DNA from: a bacterium
GTDB lineage: Bacteria; Fidelibacterota; Marinisomatia; Marinisomatales; JAHJCW01
Reading direction: 5' to 3'
NCBI GenBank assembly: GCA_018812885.1
Contig: JAHJCW010000319.1
Span: 1 to 6,866 of the forward strand
DNA: 6,866 nucleotides
The notes beneath the pieces were generated by a model that saw only the letters and a list, made by a program, of their open reading frames with translations, was not told the DNA's origin and searched no databases. Below are positions 1 to 6,866 of this stretch, piece after piece. The position numbers and the translations under genes are program-made. Numbering within the stretch: position 1 is the stretch's first letter; every line of letters begins with the position of its first letter.

Positions 1-390
1 ATTATTATTATAATTATTTCTTTTTTATTTGGGCAGGAAATAGATTCAGTTAAGATCAAAACTCCAAAAAAAGCTGCATTATGGAGTATATTGCCCGGCG
101 GTGGACAAATTTACAATGGTAAGTATCTGAAAGCGGGTATAATAATTACCTTAGAATCATTTGCGATTTGGCAATCAATCGAAAATGGTAAAAATTATGA
201 GATTAATAATTCAAATGATATATATCTAAAAGATAGAAATAAGTTTGCCTGGTGGGCATTTTTTGTACATATTTATGGAATGTTAGATGCGGTTGTTGAT
301 CGCCATCTGGAGCCATTTGACCCGATAATGGAAAGTGATTCATCAGAAGAAAAAATCATTGAGACGGAGTTATCACCTGATGGCGAATAG
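1..390 (+). CDS. DUF5683-type envelope protein, 5' end cut off by the window
   Basis: The frame is open from base 1 to TAG at 388-390, giving 129 visible residues; the start codon lies upstream. Visible residues 1-10 are a run of Ile, Ser, Phe and Leu followed by Gly-Gln-Glu, which looks like the end of a signal peptide with cleavage before Gln12. Next comes the DUF5683 signature: PKKAALWSILPGGGQIYNGK (residues 22-41), then a hydrophobic stretch at about 44-58, a polar segment, a second hydrophobic segment at about 82-95, and a DAVVDRHLEPFD motif at 96-107. The tail is acidic. DUF5683 proteins are common in Bacteroidota and relatives and have no established function; a membrane or envelope location is inferred from the signal peptide and hydrophobic segments. 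A TTG at 91 is not a credible start because it would remove the signal peptide and split the conserved motif. The last 11 bases overlap the transporter gene. Confidence 0.8.
   Translation: MIIIIISFLFGQEIDSVKIKTPKKAALWSILPGGGQIYNGKYLKAGIIITLESFAIWQSIENGKNYEINNSNDIYLKDRNKFAWWAFFVHIYGMLDAVVDRHLEPFDPIMESDSSEEKIIETELSPDGE
366..369 (+). promoter_or_regulatory. Ribosome binding site for the NSS transporter
   Basis: GGAG lies ten bases before the ATG at 380, inside the 3' end of the upstream gene. It supports 380 as the start rather than the ATG at 335, which would add 15 polar residues not expected in the family. Confidence 0.5.
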
Positions 391-1834
391 AGAACATTGG
401 GGATCAAAATTCGGGTTTGTTTTAGCAGCTTCCGGTTCAGCTATTGGGCTCGGTAATATTTGGAAATTCCCTTATATAGCGGGTCAAAACGGTGGTGCTG
501 CTTTCATATTTGTATATTTAATTTGTATTGCAATAGTTGGATTACCTGTCGTGATAGCGGAAATATTAATGGGTAGAACAACGCAGCGGAATCCGGTTGG
601 TGCATTCAGAAAATTAAGTGGTAGTAAATTTTGGACTGCGATCGGAGGATTGGGCGTTGTGGCTGGTTTCATAATTCTTTCGTTTTATGCTGTTATTGCA
701 GGATGGTCAACCGGATATATGGTAGAAGCATTGCTAGGAAATTTTGGTCAGTTAGCAACTGCAGCACAGGCAAATACACATTTTAATTCTCTCGTCGGTG
801 ATCCGACTTGGATGATTGGATTTTATACTATATTTTTTGTATTTACAATGGCGGTTGTCTTTTTAGGTGTTAAAGATGGTATCGAAAAGGGCAGCAAAAT
901 TATGATGCCTATTTTATTTATCATTTTAATTATATTAATGATTAAAGGCATTTCTTTGAAAGGTTCTGGGGAAGGTTTGGCATTTTTATTGAAACCGGAT
1001 TGGAGTAAAATTAGCGGTCAATCTGTATTAATAGCGCTTGGGCATGCCTTCTTTACGTTAAGTCTTGGAATGGGTGCTTTAATGACTTATGGCAGTTATC
1101 TTAATAAAAAAACTAATATTCCCAATGCTGCTGTGCAAATTGTATTTTTAGACACGCTAGTTGCCTTAATGGCGGGAGTGGCAATATTTACGGCAGTATT
1201 CGCAACCGGACAGAATCCGGCAATGGGACCGGGTTTAATTTTTAATACGTTAACTGTCGTTTTTGGAAGTATGACTGGTGGATATTTTTTTGGTTTATTA
1301 TTCTTTGTACTTTTAACTGTGGCAGCTTTGACATCTTCAATTTCGTTATTAGAAGTAGCCGTTGCCTATTTCGTAGATGAAAGAGGATGGAGCCGACAAA
1401 AATCTGTTTTGTTAATTGGTTCAGCCATATTTCTATTTGGTATCCCAAGCGCTCTGTCTTTTAATTTATTAGCTGATTTTACCTACAACGGTAAAACATT
1501 TTTTGATTTAGCTGATTTTGTTGCATCGAATGTTTTACTCCCTGTTGGTGGATTTTTCATCGCAATATTTGTAGCTTGGATTTGGGGATTCGATAAAGCA
1601 TTGATCGAATTAAAACATGGTGCGGAAAATATTTTTAAGGATCGTACGTGGTTAGTTACAATCTTCAAAGTATTTTTAAAATTTATTGCACCGGTTATGA
1701 TTTTTATCGTCTTTTTACATTCAGTTGGTTTATTAGAAAGTACCATTGAACAATTAAAAAATTATTGGATCATTATTGTGCTATGTATCGTAATGCTTGC
1801 AATAATGATTTCAAGAAAAAGGATAAAAAAATAA
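380..1834 (+). CDS. Sodium-dependent transporter, NSS (SNF) family
   Basis: This is a 484-residue inner-membrane symporter of the LeuT/MhsT/TnaT type, which uses the sodium gradient to import amino acids or related small molecules; the substrate cannot be read from sequence. About 12 membrane segments are visible (roughly 10-32, 41-65, 85-118, 144-163, 171-190, 214-240, 249-273, 297-331, 341-360, 376-404, 424-452, 461-478). Family landmarks are present: SAIGLGNIWKFPY in TM1 (20-32), GLPVVIAEILMGR in TM2 (54-66), FFTLSLG in the unwound part of TM6 (224-230), LDTLVALMAG in TM7 (257-266), ALTSS in TM8 (316-320, matching the LeuT Na2-site Thr/Ser), and Asp379 at the LeuT Asp404 outer-gate position. 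The gate position equivalent to LeuT Arg30 is Lys29. Asp258 falls where LeuT has Asn286; an acidic residue there would fit chloride-independent transport. Length is normal for the family. The start at 380 is chosen from the usual N-terminus and the GGAG upstream. The stop overlaps the next ATG by one base (TAATG). Confidence 0.95.
   Translation: MANREHWGSKFGFVLAASGSAIGLGNIWKFPYIAGQNGGAAFIFVYLICIAIVGLPVVIAEILMGRTTQRNPVGAFRKLSGSKFWTAIGGLGVVAGFIILSFYAVIAGWSTGYMVEALLGNFGQLATAAQANTHFNSLVGDPTWMIGFYTIFFVFTMAVVFLGVKDGIEKGSKIMMPILFIILIILMIKGISLKGSGEGLAFLLKPDWSKISGQSVLIALGHAFFTLSLGMGALMTYGSYLNKKTNIPNAAVQIVFLDTLVALMAGVAIFTAVFATGQNPAMGPGLIFNTLTVVFGSMTGGYFFGLLFFVLLTVAALTSSISLLEVAVAYFVDERGWSRQKSVLLIGSAIFLFGIPSALSFNLLADFTYNGKTFFDLADFVASNVLLPVGGFFIAIFVAWIWGFDKALIELKHGAENIFKDRTWLVTIFKVFLKFIAPVMIFIVFLHSVGLLESTIEQLKNYWIIIVLCIVMLAIMISRKRIKK
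1816..1823 (+). promoter_or_regulatory. Ribosome binding site for the unknown membrane protein
   Basis: A purine-rich AAAAAGGA stretch, with AAGGA as its core, ends ten bases before the ATG at 1834. It supports that ATG over the upstream in-frame TTG at 1765 or ATG at 1783, both of which lie deep inside the transporter gene. Confidence 0.4.
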
Positions 1835-2631
1835 TGTTATTAGCAAGATATGCTCCCGTTGGTTCCCAACGATATGAAAAGTTAGCGCAATCAGTAAAAT
1901 CGATTGATAAAATTATGGAATGGATTCCTGCTCAATTATTTGGAATTTGGACGATGTTTGTGGCAGGAATAGCATCAGGGAAAGCACAAACTGATAGATT
2001 CTATTTTTGGGATTGGAGTGATTGGTTAGTTGGAATGGTTGGGATATTAGTGATTACTTTAATATTTTATCCATTGAAGAAGAAATTAAAAATAAAAGAA
2101 TTGAACCAAATAAATTGGATGAAAAATTCCAAATCATATCTATATTACTTAATTGTTGGTATTATTCTATTTAGTGTTGGATGGTATATTGCTAACAATA
2201 CAAATTTTAATAATATGTACAATGCATTTTTATCCTATATGGTTTTCTTCGGTAGTATAATGTTTGTATATCCAACTAAAATTGAAGGAAATTATATTTA
2301 TGACATTAAACATAAAAATATAAATACCATTTTTGGAATACTATTTCTTATTTGTGCCATTTTTATGGGATTTGTGGAAGATGATCCTGTTATTGCTACG
2401 GCTTCAATCGTTTCATTGCCATTTCTTTTAGTATTACTATTTGGTAAACATATTCGTCATTTGGAACGGGCAAAATTCTACCCGATATTTATATTTGCGA
2501 TGTTCGTAGTTTCACGAGAAGGATGGTTTTTAATTCCATTATTATTACTTTTCTTTATCTTACGGAGTTATAACTATTTACGTTATCAAAAAGTGTATCC
2601 TACATTTGGTGTTACAGATGATCGAAGTTGA
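1834..2631 (+). CDS. Polytopic membrane protein of unknown function
   Basis: I do not recognise this 265-residue protein. A short soluble N-terminus (1-30, basic and polar) is followed by about six to seven hydrophobic segments, roughly 30-48, 63-80, 102-120, 131-147, 164-181, 186-204 and 215-243, then a polar tail ending YPTFGVTDDRS. A basic loop (82-90, Lys-rich) follows the second segment and another (205-214, KHIRHLERAK) precedes the last, placing those loops in the cytoplasm by the positive-inside rule. It has no Cys-rich, nucleotide-binding or aspartate-rich NDxxD motif of UbiA-type prenyltransferases, so that identity is not supported. Possibly notable residues are EDD (182-184) and SREGW (227-231). 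The start shares one base with the transporter stop, and the 3' end overlaps the ferredoxin gene by 14 bases, so it is probably co-translated with both. A role as membrane partner of the ferredoxin/reductase pair is possible but rests only on position. Confidence 0.8.
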   Translation: MLLARYAPVGSQRYEKLAQSVKSIDKIMEWIPAQLFGIWTMFVAGIASGKAQTDRFYFWDWSDWLVGMVGILVITLIFYPLKKKLKIKELNQINWMKNSKSYLYYLIVGIILFSVGWYIANNTNFNNMYNAFLSYMVFFGSIMFVYPTKIEGNYIYDIKHKNINTIFGILFLICAIFMGFVEDDPVIATASIVSLPFLLVLLFGKHIRHLERAKFYPIFIFAMFVVSREGWFLIPLLLLFFILRSYNYLRYQKVYPTFGVTDDRS

Positions 2632-2803
2632 TAAAGGTGACTGCGATTTTTGTGGAGCTTGTGCAGCTGTCTGCCCTGTTGATTGCATCGAATTATACGA
2701 AAAAGATATCAAAATCGATTCTAAAAAATGTACTGAATGCAAATTATGTATTTATATTTGCCCTATCGAAGCTATGAGTTATGTGGAACACGAAACGGTA
2801 TGA
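2618..2803 (+). CDS. Small 2[4Fe-4S] ferredoxin
   Basis: This is a 61-residue bacterial-type ferredoxin, a soluble low-potential one-electron carrier. Two full CxxCxxCxxxCP motifs are present: Cys9, 12, 15, 19 with Pro20, and Cys38, 41, 44, 48 with Pro49. Each motif supplies three ligands to one cluster and the fourth to the other. A ninth cysteine, Cys23, is not needed as a ligand. The two halves are pseudosymmetric, as usual for clostridial-type ferredoxins. ATG 2618 is preferred over TTG 2606 and GTG 2609 because it begins directly at the first beta strand (MIEVDKGDC). A weak GGTG lies six bases upstream. The gene overlaps the membrane protein gene by 14 bases and the reductase gene by 23, so its synthesis is probably coupled to both. 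The reductase downstream is its most likely electron acceptor, by analogy with the ferredoxin required by Methanosarcina geranylgeranyl reductase. Confidence 0.93.
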   Translation: MIEVDKGDCDFCGACAAVCPVDCIELYEKDIKIDSKKCTECKLCIYICPIEAMSYVEHETV

Positions 2804-3968
2804 TATAATAGTGGTCGGAGCGGGACCGGCGGGCTCAACATTTGCTCGAATTGCAGCGAGTAAAGGGCTTTCAGTTTTACTTTTAGAAAGAAAAACCCGA
2901 ATTGGTGTACCGGTAAGATGTGGTGAGGGCGTAATTGATTCCGGATTGCGTTTATTCTATGAACCATGTCCTGAGTGGATAGCAACAACAATAGACAAAT
3001 TTTGTTTTATTGCACCAAATGGGAGTAGCATTGCAGTCAAATTGCAAGAGAAAGGTTATATCTTAAACCGTAACGTCTTTGATAGTGATTTGGCAAAATT
3101 TGCTGAGAAGGAAGGAGCAACAGTTGTTACAAATGCTAACGTAAATAGCTTATTATTTGAAAATGATAAAGTTGCCGGTGTTAAAGGGATATGTAATAAT
3201 GAACCATTTGAAATAACATCCAAATTAGTGATTGGTGCTGATGGTGTGGAAAGCCGTATAGGTAGATTTGCAGGGATAAATACTAAAATAAATTTAAATA
3301 ATATAGATTCCGGATACCAAAAAACAATATCCGGTATTGATGTAGATAGGAATGTTTGTTCGTTTTATATTTCAAATGAATTAGCTCCGGGTGGTTATAT
3401 ATGGATATTCCCCAAGGGGAATGATTCAGCCAATATTGGCATAGGGATATCGGGGAAAGCGCATATTAATGGAAAATCAGCAAAAACACGATTAGATGAA
3501 TTTCTAGATTTAAAATATCCAAAGCATAAAGTAGAATCGATTTCTGTTGGAGGAATTCCACTTTCTAAGCCAATTAAACAAATGGTAACGGATAGTGTAA
3601 TGTTAATTGGCGATGCAGCTAGAACAGTTAATCCATTATCGGGTGGCGGAATAATATTAGGAATGAAAAGTGCAGTTAAGGCGGCAGATGTAGCTGTTAA
3701 AATATTAATAAGTGATAAAGAACCTACTAAAATAAATTTGATAGATTATCAAAAACAATGGATGAATAGTGAGGGTAAACAAATAAATAGAATTTATAGG
3801 ATAAAAACAGCAGTAGATAAGTTGACAGATAAGGATTTGAATAATATTATTGAAAGGGTGAATAAGTTACCAGTAGAGAAACGCAGTCTTGCAAGAATAT
3901 TTAGAGCCTGTATTCCACAAAAACCATCTTTATTATTTGATGTAGCAAAAGTTTTTGTTGGTTATTAA
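2781..3968 (+). CDS. FAD-dependent geranylgeranyl reductase family oxidoreductase
   Basis: This is a 395-residue flavoenzyme of the family that includes archaeal geranylgeranyl reductase, plant and bacterial ChlP, and mycobacterial MenJ. These enzymes hydrogenate double bonds of isoprenoid chains. Visible features in order are the FAD Rossmann motif GxGxxG at 13-18 with Glu36 at the end of the second strand; PVRCGEG at 44-50, with Cys47 in the conserved Cys-Gly site near the flavin; IGADGVESRIGR at 151-162; PGGYIWIFP at 203-211, an exact match to the PxxYxWxFP lipid-binding signature of archaeal family members; and GDAARTVNPLSGGG at 277-290, the second FAD-binding motif. No signal peptide or clear membrane segment is seen, so a cytosolic protein working at the membrane surface is likely. 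ATG 2781 is forced: an in-frame TGA lies at 2775 and no other start precedes the FAD fold. Substrate is unknown; menaquinone tail, polyprenol or ether lipid are all possible, and no linked biosynthetic gene decides between them. Confidence 0.9.
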   Translation: MWNTKRYDIIVVGAGPAGSTFARIAASKGLSVLLLERKTRIGVPVRCGEGVIDSGLRLFYEPCPEWIATTIDKFCFIAPNGSSIAVKLQEKGYILNRNVFDSDLAKFAEKEGATVVTNANVNSLLFENDKVAGVKGICNNEPFEITSKLVIGADGVESRIGRFAGINTKINLNNIDSGYQKTISGIDVDRNVCSFYISNELAPGGYIWIFPKGNDSANIGIGISGKAHINGKSAKTRLDEFLDLKYPKHKVESISVGGIPLSKPIKQMVTDSVMLIGDAARTVNPLSGGGIILGMKSAVKAADVAVKILISDKEPTKINLIDYQKQWMNSEGKQINRIYRIKTAVDKLTDKDLNNIIERVNKLPVEKRSLARIFRACIPQKPSLLFDVAKVFVGY

Positions 3969-6784
3969 TGGTATTAAAAACTTTACTTAAAAAACTTAAG
4001 TTATCTGATTTCATTGCATTAGATTTTGAAACTACCGGAGTTGATTCGATTAATGATAGAATAATCGAAGTCGCCGCAATTCGATTTACCGATGGTAAAG
4101 CGTCCGATAAATATGTAAAATTAGTAAATCCCGGTTTTCCGATCCCTGATTTCATCACAAATATCACGAATATTTCCGATGAAATGGTAAAATCTGCACC
4201 CTTGGAAGAAGATATAGTTAATACATTGCTCAAATTTATTGATGATTCACCAATCGTCGCACATAACACACCATTTGACATTGCCTTCTTACAAGAATTG
4301 GCAAAGCGACACAATATTAAATTCATTGAACCTGACTTATATGATTCACTACCGTTAGCTCGTACATTTTTATATCATCTGCCGGCTTTTAATTTGGGTG
4401 TGGTTTCTGAATATTATGGATTATCAGCGGAAGGATCGCACCGCGCGGAAAAAGATACTGAGAACTGCGGGATAGTATTTTTAAATCTTATCGAAGAAGC
4501 TGCTAGTTATCCATTGCATGTTATATCGAAGATTTTAGCACTATTGAAAAGTACTGAATTATACAATAAAGCATTATTTGTAAACATTGCCAATGAGTTA
4601 ACTAAATCCGGTGAGATAAAGAATGGATTAACAAAATCAAAAGAGAATCACGCTATTTTTGATAATATTTATTTACATTATGGTGAAAAATCAATTAGCG
4701 ATGTTAAAGCGGAAGAAGTGCTTGGGGAAGGTGGAATATTAAGTAATGTTTTAGAGGGTTATGAAAATAGGTCTCAGCAAATAGAATATTCAAATTTTGT
4801 GGATGATATTATTAATGGTGAAGATAAGATTGGTGTGGTAGAAGCCGGGACAGGACTGGGTAAATCTTATGCATATTTATTCCCTGCTTTGAAGCGAACC
4901 GAGCAATTTGTTGATAATGGTCCTGTAATAATATCATGCCACACAAAAAATTTGCAAGATCAATTATTTTATAAGGATCTGCCAATAATTACTGAAGCTT
5001 TAGGTATTCCTGTAAAAGCAGTAAAATTAAAAGGAAGAAACAATTACATTTGTTTAACAAGACTAAACTGGCTAATAGCTGACGCCTCCAAAACACTAAA
5101 TGAAAGAGAAATTGAAAAGATATTACCATTATTAGTTTGGCTGGAGTGGACAAATACCGGAGATCTTTCCGAATGTAATGGATTTTGGAATTCACATCCA
5201 GGTAAAATTGCCTTTTTGGTGCAGAGTGAACCCGGTTTTTGTACTACAAAATTATGTGCTCGCAATAATGGATGCTTTTTTGGCCGGGTAAGACGCGATT
5301 TATACGAAGCTTCGATTATTATTGTAAATCATGCTCTTTTGCTGTCGGAAATCGCCATGCCGGGTTTTTTGCCGATGTTTAACACCGTTATCATTGATGA
5401 AGCGCATAATTTAGTCTCGGTTGCCTATAAGCAGCTAAGTCATGAAATGGATCGAATCGGATATGTTTCTTATCTGCAAAGTGTTGATCCAAAATATAAA
5501 GGAAATCAGCGTTGTAATAATATTTTAAGTGCTGTTGGTGGCTTGCATCCGGAATTTATCGCTCTACAAAAAGCGATGAGTGAAGAAGTCGCTTTTGCGA
5601 TAGAGTATTTGAAAGAATTCTTCGAAAAATATGGTAGCAATGTTAACTCGGAATTCAACCAGGATTCACTTTATACACAAAAAATTATAATTAGCAAGCT
5701 TGAGGAAGAATATATATCAGCATTGGACGAATTAGAACAATTAGTAGACGGTTTAAAGAGATTGCACATCACTATTGAAAAAACCGCGAACACATTATTA
5801 GAAAAAGATCCTGAACGCAAGGATTATGATGAATTGCATCAAGTTTTAGCTCAACATAAAGATATATTAAGCGGACTTATAAGTAACTTATTATTATTGA
5901 CTTCCGAGCAGAATCCTGAAAATGTATATTGGAAAGAAGGAGATTTTAAAGGACGAAACGGTATGGATGAATTGATGTTATCATTGCACGCTTCACCGGT
6001 TGATGTGTCCGAAAAATTGAGTTCATTATTTTTTAAAAATATTTCCCATTGTGTTTTAACATCTGCAACGCTTCGAGTTAATAGCGGATTTGATTATTAT
6101 TTCCGTCGTACCGGACTTGATAGAATCATTGATAAAACAGTAAAGACAGATTATTTCCCGAGTCCTTTTTATTATGAAGATCAAGTTACCTATTTACAAT
6201 ATGGAAATCGTAAAAGTATAACAACTGATTCAGTTTCAATCGCAAAAATAATTGAGCTGGTAAGTCAAAAATATAATCAGCGAATTATGGTACTTTTCAC
6301 AGCCCGGAATACTTTAACAGGCGTTTATAATGAATTAAAAAATAGTTCAATCGGAAGAGATATTCCTATTTTTGCACAAATATTTAATACGTCAAGGCAA
6401 TCATTAATTGATGGTATGAAAAGAACTCCCAATGGAGTATTATTAGGAACTTCTGCCTTTTGGGAAGGAGTAGATTTACCAGGTGATCTATTACAAATTC
6501 TTATCATAACTAAGCTTCCATTCGATGTACCAACAGAACCTACAATTAGAGCATATTCTGATATGCTTGAAATGTCTGGTGATAATTCATTCATTAATTT
6601 CGCAGTTCCTGAATCCGTTATTCGGTTTAGACAAGGATTCGGCAGATTGATTCGGACAATGACAGATGAAGGTATTTTTATCGTATTAGATGATAGAATT
6701 GTAACCAAACAGTATGGAACAAATTTTAGCGAAGCAATTCCAGTTCAGATGCAAGTATTTACTGATATAAATGAGTTGGAATAA
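3968..6784 (+). CDS. dinG: DnaQ-like 3'-5' exonuclease fused to DinG/XPD-type helicase
   Basis: This 938-residue protein has two parts. Residues 14-175 form a DEDDh exonuclease like the DNA polymerase III epsilon subunit, with all five catalytic residues: Asp19 and Glu21 (DFETTG), Asp104 (HNTPFD), His158 and Asp163. Residues from about 265 form a superfamily 2 XPD/DinG helicase: Walker A EAGTGLGKS (292-300), Walker B DEAH (477-480), LTSATL (697-702), GTSAFWEGVDLPG (827-839), and the arginine-finger motif QGFGRLIR (889-896). Cys362, 425, 430 and 436 lie between Walker A and DEAH; the last three have the +5/+6 spacing of the E. coli DinG iron-sulfur ligands, so a [4Fe-4S] cluster is likely. Residues 565-645 look like a coiled-coil arch insertion. 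The likely role is DNA repair or processing of structured DNA, possibly R-loops as for E. coli DinG. The architecture resembles Firmicutes DinG. The ATG shares one base with the reductase stop and has no evident Shine-Dalgarno. The gene ends with tandem stops TAATAA. Confidence 0.93.
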   Translation: MVLKTLLKKLKLSDFIALDFETTGVDSINDRIIEVAAIRFTDGKASDKYVKLVNPGFPIPDFITNITNISDEMVKSAPLEEDIVNTLLKFIDDSPIVAHNTPFDIAFLQELAKRHNIKFIEPDLYDSLPLARTFLYHLPAFNLGVVSEYYGLSAEGSHRAEKDTENCGIVFLNLIEEAASYPLHVISKILALLKSTELYNKALFVNIANELTKSGEIKNGLTKSKENHAIFDNIYLHYGEKSISDVKAEEVLGEGGILSNVLEGYENRSQQIEYSNFVDDIINGEDKIGVVEAGTGLGKSYAYLFPALKRTEQFVDNGPVIISCHTKNLQDQLFYKDLPIITEALGIPVKAVKLKGRNNYICLTRLNWLIADASKTLNEREIEKILPLLVWLEWTNTGDLSECNGFWNSHPGKIAFLVQSEPGFCTTKLCARNNGCFFGRVRRDLYEASIIIVNHALLLSEIAMPGFLPMFNTVIIDEAHNLVSVAYKQLSHEMDRIGYVSYLQSVDPKYKGNQRCNNILSAVGGLHPEFIALQKAMSEEVAFAIEYLKEFFEKYGSNVNSEFNQDSLYTQKIIISKLEEEYISALDELEQLVDGLKRLHITIEKTANTLLEKDPERKDYDELHQVLAQHKDILSGLISNLLLLTSEQNPENVYWKEGDFKGRNGMDELMLSLHASPVDVSEKLSSLFFKNISHCVLTSATLRVNSGFDYYFRRTGLDRIIDKTVKTDYFPSPFYYEDQVTYLQYGNRKSITTDSVSIAKIIELVSQKYNQRIMVLFTARNTLTGVYNELKNSSIGRDIPIFAQIFNTSRQSLIDGMKRTPNGVLLGTSAFWEGVDLPGDLLQILIITKLPFDVPTEPTIRAYSDMLEMSGDNSFINFAVPESVIRFRQGFGRLIRTMTDEGIFIVLDDRIVTKQYGTNFSEAIPVQMQVFTDINELE

Positions 6785-6866
6785 TAAAGCTGTAAAAAGT
6801 GTCATTAAAACGCTAATTATTAATATTCCTTTTTAAATCCTAAATATCTTATAATTATTTTAAAAT

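Noticed and set aside
1..20. ATT/ATA simple-sequence run at the window start
   Set aside because: It is in frame and encodes the hydrophobic Ile-rich core of the signal peptide, so it is explained as coding sequence.
335..379. Upstream ATG extending the transporter by 15 residues
   Set aside because: The extension is polar and basic, is not typical of NSS proteins, and overlaps the upstream gene by 56 bases, while ATG 380 has a GGAG ten bases upstream.
2781..3968. Archaeal origin of the whole window, suggested by the reductase signature
   Set aside because: The DUF5683 protein, DinG fusion and DnaQ-type domain are bacterial in character, and reductases of this family are widespread in bacteria.
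3901..4326. Antisense open frame of 141 codons across the reductase/helicase junction
   Set aside because: It lies opposite two well-supported genes, including the exonuclease catalytic motifs, and its translation shows no recognisable domain.
6325..6708. Antisense open frame of 127 codons at the 3' end of the helicase gene
   Set aside because: It is the complement of conserved helicase motifs V and VI and has no recognisable domain of its own.
6798..6814. Possible terminator hairpin after the last gene (AGTGT and ACGCT around a 7-base loop)
   Set aside because: The stem is only five pairs with one G-U, and the next T-run begins about 15 bases further on, so it does not look like an intrinsic terminator.
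6850..6855. TATAAT resembling a -10 promoter box near the window end
   Set aside because: There is no matching -35 element at suitable spacing, and such hexamers are expected by chance in sequence this AT-rich; the downstream gene is not visible.

Overview
The window is AT-rich and almost wholly coding. It holds six genes, all on the + strand, and every junction between neighbours overlaps by 1 to 23 bases, so it reads as one transcription unit whose promoter lies upstream of base 1. The gene families are bacterial. The DUF5683-type protein, low G+C and weak or absent Shine-Dalgarno sites at several starts suggest the FCB group (Bacteroidota, Neomarinimicrobiota/SAR406 or relatives). This placement is inference; there is no rRNA or marker gene to fix it.

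Layout: (1) 1-390, the 3' part of a DUF5683 envelope protein, cut by the window edge. (2) 380-1834, a complete sodium-coupled transporter of the neurotransmitter:sodium symporter (NSS) family. (3) 1834-2631, an unrecognised integral membrane protein. (4) 2618-2803, a small 2[4Fe-4S] ferredoxin. (5) 2781-3968, an FAD-dependent oxidoreductase of the geranylgeranyl reductase family. (6) 3968-6784, a large fusion of a DnaQ-type 3'-5' exonuclease with a DinG/XPD-type helicase that keeps iron-sulfur cysteines. The final 82 bases (6785-6866) are AT-rich, without a gene or a convincing terminator.

Functionally the set is mixed. The clearest partnership is ferredoxin plus geranylgeranyl reductase: the ferredoxin could feed electrons to the flavoenzyme, which would saturate double bonds in an isoprenoid chain (quinone tail, polyprenyl carrier or ether lipid; the sequence does not say which). 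The unknown membrane protein overlaps the ferredoxin gene and might belong to the same module. The transporter, the DUF5683 protein and the exonuclease-helicase have no obvious biochemical link to it and may be together only because the genome is compact.

The most notable points are the overlapping ferredoxin/reductase pair, the uncharacterised membrane protein beside it, and the combination of an intact exonuclease site, an intact helicase ATPase and an iron-sulfur cysteine quartet in one protein.
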